64,000 bases of DNA from positions 62,001 to 126,000 of the forward strand of contig NZ_QKZI01000007.1 of the NCBI RefSeq assembly GCF_003254155.1. The letters are read 5' to 3'. Positions 57,191 to 64,000 of the stretch are shown here, piece after piece. Each line of letters begins with the position of its first letter. Positions within the stretch are counted from its first letter, which is position 1. Both the position numbers and the translations under genes were made by a program. The notes under the pieces were generated by a model. That model searched no databases and was not told where the DNA came from. It worked only from the letters and a program-made list of their open reading frames with translations. This stretch comes from Psychrobacillus insolitus. GTDB taxonomy: Bacteria > Bacillota > Bacilli > Bacillales_A > Planococcaceae.

Positions 57191-57871
57191 TTACCTTATA
57201 GCATGCACTGTTTTTATTGCTTCTTCTAGGTTTTCATAAACTTGATTTCCAACAATAATCGCATCTGCATACGTCGCCATTTCACTTGCCTGCTCTGCCG
57301 TTTGTATGCCGCCACCATAGAAAAGCTTTGTTCTTTTTAGTCCGGCTCTTACTTTTTTGACTATTTCTACATCTCCGTACATCCCGCTATATTCCATATA
57401 AAAAATGGGGAACTTAAAAAGATGTTCCACCATTTGTGCGTACGCAATAATATCTTCTATCGATTCTGGTTGTTTTGCACTCGTTAACTTAGCTGCTTTG
57501 CAATCTGGATTTAATATACAATAGCCTTCTGGAATCATTTCATCCCAATTAATCACTTCACCAAATTCCTTCGTGGCCAAATGATGCAAATCCTTCACCC
57601 ATTTTGTTTCTGTGCTATTTAAAACACTTGGGATAAAATAGTAATCAAAGCCAGGTGTAATTGACTCAATCGTCGACACTTCAAGCGCAACAGGAACCGC
57701 GTATCTTCTAATGCGTATTAACAAATCGATGACATTATCAGATGTGACACCATCTGAACCACCAATGATGATAGCATCTGTTCCTGATTCACAAACCTTT
57801 TCCAATGATTCTGCATCTATCTCTTTTTCAGGATCTAACTTAAATATATGTCGCCATTCTGTATAATCCAT
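57191..57871 (-). CDS. pcrB: Heptaprenylglyceryl phosphate synthase
   Basis: 226 residues from ATG 57869-57871 (AGTAGGTGG upstream; B. subtilis PcrB begins at the same place). TIM-barrel GGGP-synthase family: EWRHIFKLDPEKEIDAESLEKVCESGTDAIIIGGSDGVTSDNV, PGFDYYFIPSVLNS, YMEYSGMYGDVEIVK and LFYGGGIQTAEQASEMATYADAIIVGN. It attaches heptaprenyl diphosphate to sn-glycerol-1-phosphate, the first step of a minor ether lipid in bacilli. The role beside pcrA is unclear but the pair is conserved. Confidence 0.94.
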   Translation of the reverse strand: MDYTEWRHIFKLDPEKEIDAESLEKVCESGTDAIIIGGSDGVTSDNVIDLLIRIRRYAVPVALEVSTIESITPGFDYYFIPSVLNSTETKWVKDLHHLATKEFGEVINWDEMIPEGYCILNPDCKAAKLTSAKQPESIEDIIAYAQMVEHLFKFPIFYMEYSGMYGDVEIVKKVRAGLKRTKLFYGGGIQTAEQASEMATYADAIIVGNQVYENLEEAIKTVHAIR

Positions 57872-57913
57872 TTCGCCACCTACTAATACATACTTATCAT
57901 TCTCCATTATAGC

Positions 57914-57942
57914 AAAAAAACTGAACAGAGGCTTCTGTTCAG
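57914..57942 (-). terminator. Terminator between yerC and pcrB
   Basis: CTGAACAGA (57921-57929) pairs with TCTGTTCAG (57934-57942); the minus strand continues with seven T. The pcrB-gatB run therefore needs its own promoter. Confidence 0.88.
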
Positions 57943-57963
57943 CTAAGGTAAACTATTTAATAT

Positions 57964-58290
57964 TTACTTGCGTGAATCTTGAAAAGGTAACTCCTCCGGA
58001 TATAAGCGGCCAAGCATCTCATCATAACCATCATTTCCGTAATCAAAGCAGCGTCTGACACGCGAAATAGTTGCTGTGCTTGCACCTGTTTCTTTCTTAA
58101 TCGTTTCATATGTTTTTTTCAATCTTAATAAATGCGCTACTTCTAATCGTTGAGAAAGTGATTGGATTTCACTCATTGTGCATAGGTCATCAAAAAATCG
58201 ATAGCATTCATCCATGTTTTTTAATTCTAAAACAGCTTTGAATAATTGCTCAGTTTGATGACCTTTAATTTTTTCAATTTGCATCTGCAT
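57964..58290 (-). CDS. yerC: TrpR-like protein YerC/YecD
   Basis: 108 residues. FYRFFDDLCTMSEIQSLSQRLEVAHLLRLKKTYETIKKETGASTATISRVRRCFDYGNDGYDEML is the TrpR-superfamily YerC signature, a helix-turn-helix protein of unknown regulon that includes the recognition sequence ASTATISRVRR. Upstream of pcrB in B. subtilis too. A strong terminator follows its stop. Confidence 0.93.
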   Translation of the reverse strand: MQMQIEKIKGHQTEQLFKAVLELKNMDECYRFFDDLCTMSEIQSLSQRLEVAHLLRLKKTYETIKKETGASTATISRVRRCFDYGNDGYDEMLGRLYPEELPFQDSRK

Positions 58291-58325
58291 GAATCCCCCT
58301 TTATGGCTTTCTAAAATTATTCACA

Positions 58326-59339
58326 TTACGGTAAAGTATTCACCATGTTCTCAAGTCCTATATTTGTTGGTACAAAACTGATCCATGTTTTCCCTTTGAC
58401 AAGTTTTGCAGGAACACCATTTTCCATCGGGACGAGAACACCGTCAACATTTGCCCATTCTATTTCTTTCATCACTCCAGCTTGAAAAAGATAAGCATTT
58501 CCTCCGTCAGTTAGAGTCAACTCTTTTCTTCCCTTATTATCAATTGTTTTATGTGGAATTTCCATGAAAATTAAATTGGATAGCAGAACAGGCTCTTGTG
58601 TTTCTTCGTCTATCGTTACAATTCCTGCTGATTTACGTTCATACATTCCTTCTTCTGAAATATATGAATAGAAGTTTTCAAAGCTTGAGTCGGTTCCATA
58701 TTGAATACTTATACCTGAAACCGTACTCCCTATTTTCGCGCCATCAATTGAATCATAAAAAGAGAATTTCGGTGTTTTCTCTATTTCCATCGAAGCTCCT
58801 ACTTTTTCAGCCCCAGCTATCAAACTTTCTTTCGTAATATACGAGTTGTGCGGTGCTTTTCGATTCGGTGATCGATCAAATAATACTCCATCATATTGCA
58901 TTCCATTTATATGATCAACTACCCCTGCATTCAACAGGCTTTGTGCATCTGGACTATACCCATGCGCAATGTAAAATGCATCTAAACCATCTGCTATATC
59001 GATAAAATAATCACGTGCACTTCGTATAGGACCTATTTTATCTGGGATTTCACTTTGGAAAAGTGCTAGAAATCTTGTTATATTCCCTTCAGCAACCATC
59101 TCAAATACAACATCTGCTTGTGCAATCCCTGATTGGGGTCTTGCCTGTGGATGATTATTGATTGTCACTAGAATCGGTCTTTGCGTTACTTCTTCTTCAT
59201 ACTCGACTCCAGTAAAAGGTGCAGTATACAATACTTCTTGCCGTTCTTCGGATTCTTCCCCCGTTTCATTCTTTGAACAAGCAGATAAAACGAACATAAC
59301 TACAGCAAAGATTATTCCCCATTTTTTAAACACAAACAT
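58326..59339 (-). CDS. yerB: DUF3048 lipoprotein YerB
   Basis: 337 residues with a lipoprotein signal MFVFKKWGIIFAVVMFVLSAC (Cys21). DUF3048 in two parts: RPILVTINNHPQARPQSGIAQADVVFEMVAEGNITRFLALFQSEIPDKIGPIRSARDYFIDIADGLDAFYIAHGYSPDAQSLLN and the C-terminal YSYISEEGMYERKSAG...TWISFVP. Secreted protein of unknown function, conserved next to yerC and yerA. Stop and yerC are 36 bases apart. Confidence 0.92.
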   Translation of the reverse strand: MFVFKKWGIIFAVVMFVLSACSKNETGEESEERQEVLYTAPFTGVEYEEEVTQRPILVTINNHPQARPQSGIAQADVVFEMVAEGNITRFLALFQSEIPDKIGPIRSARDYFIDIADGLDAFYIAHGYSPDAQSLLNAGVVDHINGMQYDGVLFDRSPNRKAPHNSYITKESLIAGAEKVGASMEIEKTPKFSFYDSIDGAKIGSTVSGISIQYGTDSSFENFYSYISEEGMYERKSAGIVTIDEETQEPVLLSNLIFMEIPHKTIDNKGRKELTLTDGGNAYLFQAGVMKEIEWANVDGVLVPMENGVPAKLVKGKTWISFVPTNIGLENMVNTLP

Positions 59340-59343
59340 CCCC

Positions 59344-61074
59344 CTATCTCATTACAGATGGAAATAGCACTTGTTTCTTCAGAACGTCGAAAATTCCTCT
59401 TTGCGTAATACGAACATATGGTAAATGCGTGGATTGTAGAAACAGCAATGTGTAAATTGCATCTCCATGCTTAAAACCTCTCGCAGCTAATTCTTTTTTT
59501 AATAGTAACTCTTCTTCTATCAATTCTTCCATAGGTTTGTTTGACAGACTTCCGCCAATCGCTAGTTCAATCGAACAAACGACTTCATCATTTTCAACAA
59601 GTACAATTCCACCATTTATTTTCTTCAGCTCATGAAAGGCTTGTAACATGCTCTTTTTATTCTTTCCAATCAATAAAATATCTCCTGTATTTGAATAAGA
59701 AGACGCAAATCCTTTTACTGAAGTTGCAAAGCCTTTAAGCATCGTATTTACTTTCCATTTACCATTTCGGTCTATAAGCATTAAAAAGCTTTCTTCATGG
59801 TCCGACGACAATTCATTATCTGTAGTGTCGACCGTTACTGAGTAAGGCTTAGTTATTACATCATTAACCATATCTATTCCAAAAGGCATAGAGAACTGAA
59901 AATCATCCTCTGTCAAATCAAAATCTAGCTTGAAATCTGGCATATGAGACCAGTCAACTGGTTCAAGACCTTGCACTTTTTGTCCATCACGTTTCAACCA
60001 TACTCCCTTTGATAAAACACCGATCGGAACAGGGTTTTGTTCATCTTCTAAAAAGTTTAAATTCGCCATTCGTCCTGTTGCGATGACTCCATGAAGGTTG
60101 GAGAGATTGTAATACTTCGCAACATTAAATGACGCCATTAAATAAGCATCGATTGGGTCTACACCTTCATCTAGTGCTACTTGAATACATTTATCCATGA
60201 CGCCATCTACATGGAATGACGGAGTCGCACCATCTGTTGTCATCATTAAATGATCAAAAATGTGTAGATCCTTTTCTAAAATACCTTTAAGTAAAATAGG
60301 TAAATCAGGTCGAATAGAAGAATGGCGTAATGTTACGGCATAGCCATGAAGAATTCGTCTTTCCACTTCTTCAATTGTCATCGATTCATGATCACCATCT
60401 GCTCCTAATAAACGCATACGTGCAAGCGTTCGATCCGATGCTCCAGGAAAATGACCTTCAATTTTCATGCCATGAGACTTAGCTTGCTGCATCCAGTAAA
60501 GCATTTGGTCATCCCCAGATAATAGTCGTGGCCATCCGGTTAGTTCACCACCCATAATAACATCCGAGCGCTCAATCCACTCTCCAATTTTTTTGGAAGT
60601 AAATAATTCTTCTTCATATTCTAGCTCCGTTTGCGAATCAAAACGAGCCCACCAATAAAATGAAAAAGGTAATTTTTTTAATTCATCCAATATTGAAAAC
60701 GCTTTCTTATTTTCAAGTTTCAAAAAAAAGATTAAATTGTCCGCAATGAATGTAGTCGTTCCAAGCTGAGCAGCATAATCTGCAAATGTTTGTGGATTAT
60801 AAAGTTGGAATGGATGTACATGGGGTTCTATATAGCCTGGTACAATTTTTTGACCTTCCGCATCATACACTTCCGTTTTTTCAGATACCAAAGGCATTTC
60901 TGAGCCTGTATAAACAATTCGATCTTTCACAATCCAAATGTTACCTGTGATCCATTTCTTTAAATGACTATGAAGAAAGGTTGCATTCGTAATGAGAATA
61001 TCAGGAGCTTGTGTTCCATTGACAACTTCAATTTGTTGTCTAATCTCTTCTATCTTCCAAATTGGATATTGCAT
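59344..61074 (-). CDS. yerA: Adenine deaminase-related amidohydrolase YerA
   Basis: 576 residues from ATG 61072-61074, which has AGGAGAG; the 11 codons upstream lack such a site. Metal-dependent amidohydrolase barrel of the AdeC family: IVPGYIEPHVHPFQLYNP with two metal ligand His, GELTGWP, KIEGHFPGASDRTLARMRLLGADGDHESM and MTTDGATPSFHVDGV. It differs from true AdeC in several positions, and B. subtilis YerA has no assigned substrate. Four bases separate it from yerB. Confidence 0.9.
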   Translation of the reverse strand: MQYPIWKIEEIRQQIEVVNGTQAPDILITNATFLHSHLKKWITGNIWIVKDRIVYTGSEMPLVSEKTEVYDAEGQKIVPGYIEPHVHPFQLYNPQTFADYAAQLGTTTFIADNLIFFLKLENKKAFSILDELKKLPFSFYWWARFDSQTELEYEEELFTSKKIGEWIERSDVIMGGELTGWPRLLSGDDQMLYWMQQAKSHGMKIEGHFPGASDRTLARMRLLGADGDHESMTIEEVERRILHGYAVTLRHSSIRPDLPILLKGILEKDLHIFDHLMMTTDGATPSFHVDGVMDKCIQVALDEGVDPIDAYLMASFNVAKYYNLSNLHGVIATGRMANLNFLEDEQNPVPIGVLSKGVWLKRDGQKVQGLEPVDWSHMPDFKLDFDLTEDDFQFSMPFGIDMVNDVITKPYSVTVDTTDNELSSDHEESFLMLIDRNGKWKVNTMLKGFATSVKGFASSYSNTGDILLIGKNKKSMLQAFHELKKINGGIVLVENDEVVCSIELAIGGSLSNKPMEELIEEELLLKKELAARGFKHGDAIYTLLFLQSTHLPYVRITQRGIFDVLKKQVLFPSVMR

Positions 61075-61195
61075 ATCATCCACTCTCCTAACTCTAAGGT
61101 TATTCATAGAAACAATAGTAGCATATCACTTTAGTAAAGCAAAGTGTTCTCAATTATCTTTACAAACATTTTATATGAATTTCTGTTAAAATCAC

Positions 61196-61243
61196 TAAAA
61201 AATCCATTTATCCCAAGTGACTTGAGATAAATGGATTTTTTTC
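61196..61243. terminator. Bidirectional terminator after purD
   Basis: AATCCATTTATC (61201-61212) and GATAAATGGATT (61226-61237) are perfectly complementary, with T-runs on both strands. It closes the purine operon. Confidence 0.92.
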
Positions 61244-61271
61244 TAGGCTCTAACACTTTTCGCTTTTGTGA

Positions 61272-62531
61272 TTATTTAAAAGTACGCCATCCAATGTCTT
61301 TTCGGTAGAATAGTCCATCCCAACCTAACTTGGATAAGCCCTCGTATACTTTTTGTTGTGCTTCTTTTAGTGTTGCTTCTTTCGCACCTACCAAAATTAC
61401 ACGCCCACCATTTGCAACAAATTCTTGATTCTCCACTTTTGTACCTGCATGGAAAACATCAAGACCCAATTCTGTTAATACAGACAAATCCGGAAGTTTA
61501 GCACCTTTTTGAACATCACCAGGGTAACCTGCAGATGCAATTACAACACCTAACATTTCATCTTCGGACCATGTAAGTTCAAATGGTTTTTCTTCCATTA
61601 ATGCTGTCATGAATAACCCAAAATCAGAAGTCATACGTGGTAAAACAACTTGTGTTTCAGGATCCCCAAAACGAGCATTAAACTCAATTACTTTTGGGCC
61701 TTCATTTGTCAGGATTAATCCTGCGTAAAGAATACCAGTAAATGAAATTCCTTCTTCTGTCATAGCTTTCACAGTAGGTACAACAACTGTTTCATACGCG
61801 ATATCTATGACTTCTGAAGAAATTTGTGGAACTGGTGAGTAAGCGCCCATTCCACCAGTATTCGGTCCTTTATCCCCGTCATATGCACGTTTATGGTCTT
61901 GTGCGATAACCATTGGATAAATTTGACCATTATGCACGAATGACATGAATGAAAACTCTTCACCATCTAAAAACTCTTCGATTACTACGCGAGAGGAAGA
62001 TTCACCAAATAATTGTTTTCCGATCATATCTTCCACTGCCGTATTTGCTTCTTCCACAGTCATGGCAACTACAACACCCTTACCTGCAGCAAGCCCGTCT
62101 GCTTTCACAACAATAGGAGCACCGAGTTTTTCAATATAAGCTTTCGCCTTATCTACTTCTGTAAAGGTTTCGTAAGCAGCAGTAGGTATATCGTATTTTT
62201 GCATAATTTCTTTTGCAAATGCTTTGCTGCCCTCAATTTTTGCGGCTGCTTTTGTTGGGCCAAAAACACGTAACCCTGCTGCTTCAAAGTAATCCACAAT
62301 TCCACCTGCTAGCGGTTGTTCTGGACCAACAAATGTTAGATCAATCTTGTTTTCTTTTGCAAAGACTACTAACTCTTCAAAAGCCATGACATCAATAGGG
62401 ATGATTTGTGCATCATCTGACATACCTGCGTTACCAGGTGTAACAAATACTTTATCAACTGAAAGAGAATGATTGAATTGCTTTGCGATCGCATGCTCAC
62501 GACCGCCACTACCAATTACAAGAATATTCAT
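61272..62531 (-). CDS. purD: Phosphoribosylamine-glycine ligase
   Basis: 419 residues from ATG 62529-62531 (GAGGGGC upstream). Opens with MNILVIGSGGREHAIAKQF. ATP-grasp core AFAKEIMQKYDIPTAAYETF, GAPIVVKADGLAAGKGVVVAMTVEEA, PNTGGMGAYSPVP, PKVIEFNARFGDPETQVVLPRM. It forms GAR in purine synthesis. Sixteen bases after purH; last gene of the pur operon as in B. subtilis. Confidence 0.96.
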   Translation of the reverse strand: MNILVIGSGGREHAIAKQFNHSLSVDKVFVTPGNAGMSDDAQIIPIDVMAFEELVVFAKENKIDLTFVGPEQPLAGGIVDYFEAAGLRVFGPTKAAAKIEGSKAFAKEIMQKYDIPTAAYETFTEVDKAKAYIEKLGAPIVVKADGLAAGKGVVVAMTVEEANTAVEDMIGKQLFGESSSRVVIEEFLDGEEFSFMSFVHNGQIYPMVIAQDHKRAYDGDKGPNTGGMGAYSPVPQISSEVIDIAYETVVVPTVKAMTEEGISFTGILYAGLILTNEGPKVIEFNARFGDPETQVVLPRMTSDFGLFMTALMEEKPFELTWSEDEMLGVVIASAGYPGDVQKGAKLPDLSVLTELGLDVFHAGTKVENQEFVANGGRVILVGAKEATLKEAQQKVYEGLSKLGWDGLFYRKDIGWRTFK

Positions 62532-62547
62532 ATGAGATGCCCCTCTC

Positions 62548-64000
62548 TTAGTGTTTAAAATGACGAACGCCAGTGAATACCATTGCAATACCATACTCAT
62601 TTGCTTTATCGATTGAATCTTGGTCTTTTACAGATCCACCAGTTTGAATGATTGCTGTAATCCCAGCTTTTGCAGCTACTTCTACTGTATCGTTCATTGG
62701 GAAAAATGCATCAGATGCAAGGCCTGCTCCTTTTGCAAGATCTCCAGCTTGTTCAAGTGCGATTTTAGCTGATCCTACACGGTTCATCTGTCCAGCACCA
62801 ACACCAACTGTCATGTCTTCAGTAGCGACAACAATTGCGTTAGATTTCACGTGTTTAACTACGCTCCATCCAAGTTCTAATGCTTTCCATTCTTCCGCTG
62901 TTGGTTCACGATCTGTTACTACTTTCACATCTGCATCCGTTAATCCAAATGCATCAGGAGACTGAACTAATAACCCACCTTCAACAGATACTGTATTCCA
63001 AGCATCTTTTTTAGTTTGCTCATAAGAAATTGTCAACAAGCGAATATTTTTCTTCGCAGTTAACAAAGTAATAGCTTCTTCTGAGAATGATGGAGCAATA
63101 ATGATTTCTAAGAAAATACCAGCAAGAACTTTCGCAGTTGCTGCATCTACTTCACGATTTAATGCAACGATTCCACCAAAAATAGATGTTGAATCTGCTT
63201 CGAATGCTTTGTTAAAAGCAGCTGAAATCGTTTCACCAGTTCCAACTCCACATGGATTCATATGCTTTACTGCTACTGCAGCAGGAATTTTGAATTCTTT
63301 TATGATTTGAATTGCGGCATTTGCATCTTGAATATTGTTATAAGAAAGCTCTTTACCATGCAATTGAGTTGCAGAAGCAATCGAGAAATCAGATCCAAGT
63401 GGACGTTTATAGAATGCTGCTTTTTGATGTGGATTTTCACCATAACGTAAAGACTGTTTACGTTCATATGTAAGTGTCAATGATTCAGGGAATTCTTCAC
63501 CAGTTAAATCAGTCATATAGCTAGCGATTAATGCATCATAAGCTGCTGTTTGACGGAATACTTTTGCTGCAAGTTTACGGCGAGTTTCTAAAGTAGTTTC
63601 ACCAGTTTCTTTTAACTGCTCCAATACTTCCGCATAATCAGAAGCATCTGTTATTACTGTCACATATTGATGATTTTTAGCTGCAGAACGTAACATAGAC
63701 GGTCCACCAATATCGATATTTTCGATAGCATCTTCAAAAGCAACATCTGGTTTTGAAATTGTTTCACGGAAAGGATATAGGTTGACACATACTACTTGAA
63801 TCGGAGTAATTTTATGTTCTTCTAACTGCGCTTGGTGAGAAGGATCATCGTGTTTTGCTAGCAATCCACCATGAATCATCGGGTTTAACGTTTTTACTCG
63901 ACCATCTAAAATTTCAGGGAAGTTAGTTACTGAGTCTACTGAAGTAATTGCAACACCATTTTGTTCTAAAAATGCTTTTGTTCCACCAGTTGATAAAATT
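62548..64000 (-). CDS. purH: Bifunctional AICAR transformylase/IMP cyclohydrolase (5' end outside window)
   Basis: The reading frame is open to the edge of the window, so at least 483 codons are present. The visible N-terminal part ([47 protein letters not shown]) is the cyclohydrolase MGS-like domain; the rest is the transformylase, with [14 protein letters not shown] and [17 protein letters not shown]. It performs the last two steps to IMP. The ATG at 63877-63879 is internal ([11 protein letters not shown]), not the start. Confidence 0.95.
   Translation of the reverse strand, partial: ILSTGGTKAFLEQNGVAITSVDSVTNFPEILDGRVKTLNPMIHGGLLAKHDDPSHQAQLEEHKITPIQVVCVNLYPFRETISKPDVAFEDAIENIDIGGPSMLRSAAKNHQYVTVITDASDYAEVLEQLKETGETTLETRRKLAAKVFRQTAAYDALIASYMTDLTGEEFPESLTLTYERKQSLRYGENPHQKAAFYKRPLGSDFSIASATQLHGKELSYNNIQDANAAIQIIKEFKIPAAVAVKHMNPCGVGTGETISAAFNKAFEADSTSIFGGIVALNREVDAATAKVLAGIFLEIIIAPSFSEEAITLLTAKKNIRLLTISYEQTKKDAWNTVSVEGGLLVQSPDAFGLTDADVKVVTDREPTAEEWKALELGWSVVKHVKSNAIVVATEDMTVGVGAGQMNRVGSAKIALEQAGDLAKGAGLASDAFFPMNDTVEVAAKAGITAIIQTGGSVKDQDSIDKANEYGIAMVFTGVRHFKH

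Noticed and set aside
63877-63879. Start codon of purH
   Set aside because: The reading frame continues upstream with the conserved cyclohydrolase sequence up to the edge of the window, so the ATG is internal.

Overview
The window looks like a chromosomal segment of a low-GC, aerobic, Gram-positive member of the Bacillales. The AT-rich sequence, strong AGGAGG-type ribosome binding sites, abundant Rho-independent terminators and riboswitch set all point there. The block purH-purD / yerA-yerB-yerC / pcrB-pcrA-ligA-camS-gatCAB, with dgkB and an RlmCD-type methyltransferase further along, matches the order known from Bacillus subtilis. Small dispersed GC-rich repeats and codon use suggest the Planococcaceae (Psychrobacillus/Lysinibacillus-like); this is inference, and no rRNA is present to settle it. 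I see no phage, CRISPR, tRNA or intact insertion sequence.

Layout. 1-9.5 kb: tail of a 3D-domain protein, a flavin monooxygenase, a secreted ComEC-like hydrolase with a DUF3006 partner, a ring-cleaving dioxygenase behind a quinone-type operator, a DMT exporter, an alpha/beta hydrolase, queT under a preQ1 riboswitch, and an acyl-CoA synthetase/CoA-transferase pair. 9.7-24 kb: a membrane phospholipase D-like protein, a DUF1540 peptide, a C4-dicarboxylate transporter, an acetyltransferase, two tandem glutathionyl-hydroquinone-reductase-like genes with a palindromic operator, thiZXYW behind two serial TPP riboswitches, and an amino-acid ABC transporter. A 200-bp repeat occurs at 13.2 and 24.0 kb in opposite orientation. 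24-32 kb: a frataxin-like protein, an L,D-transpeptidase with an apparent CTG start, a 789-residue two-domain isoprenoid synthase (the most unusual gene here), a second flavin monooxygenase, dapA behind a lysine riboswitch, a DUF1456 protein and a wrecked chemoreceptor. 32-43.5 kb: a stand-alone purC, a dihydrouridine synthase, bstA, degV, a MerR/DJ-1 pair, rlmCD, the cytochrome bd genes cydA-cydB-cydS, dgkB and a thioredoxin-like protein; three related hairpins lie here. 43.7-48.4 kb: a PAS-GGDEF-EAL protein with hemAT, then a potassium channel subunit. 48.4-64 kb: the conserved housekeeping block, ending inside purH.

How the parts fit. Several units are ligand-controlled: preQ1 (queT), TPP (thiamine precursor uptake), lysine (dapA), probably quinones (dioxygenase and the two GST-fold reductases) and an electrophile or thiol stress signal (MerR/DJ-1). 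Bacillithiol chemistry (bstA) and the GST-fold pair suggest thiol-dependent detoxification. HemAT with the c-di-GMP protein links oxygen sensing to motility or biofilm state. PcrB makes the heptaprenylglyceryl phosphate precursor of ether lipids, and the large isoprenoid synthase adds a second, unexplained branch of prenyl metabolism.

Start codons were moved from the longest open frame wherever a better ribosome binding site was visible; these choices are stated per gene. Domain assignments are from reading the sequences, with no database search.
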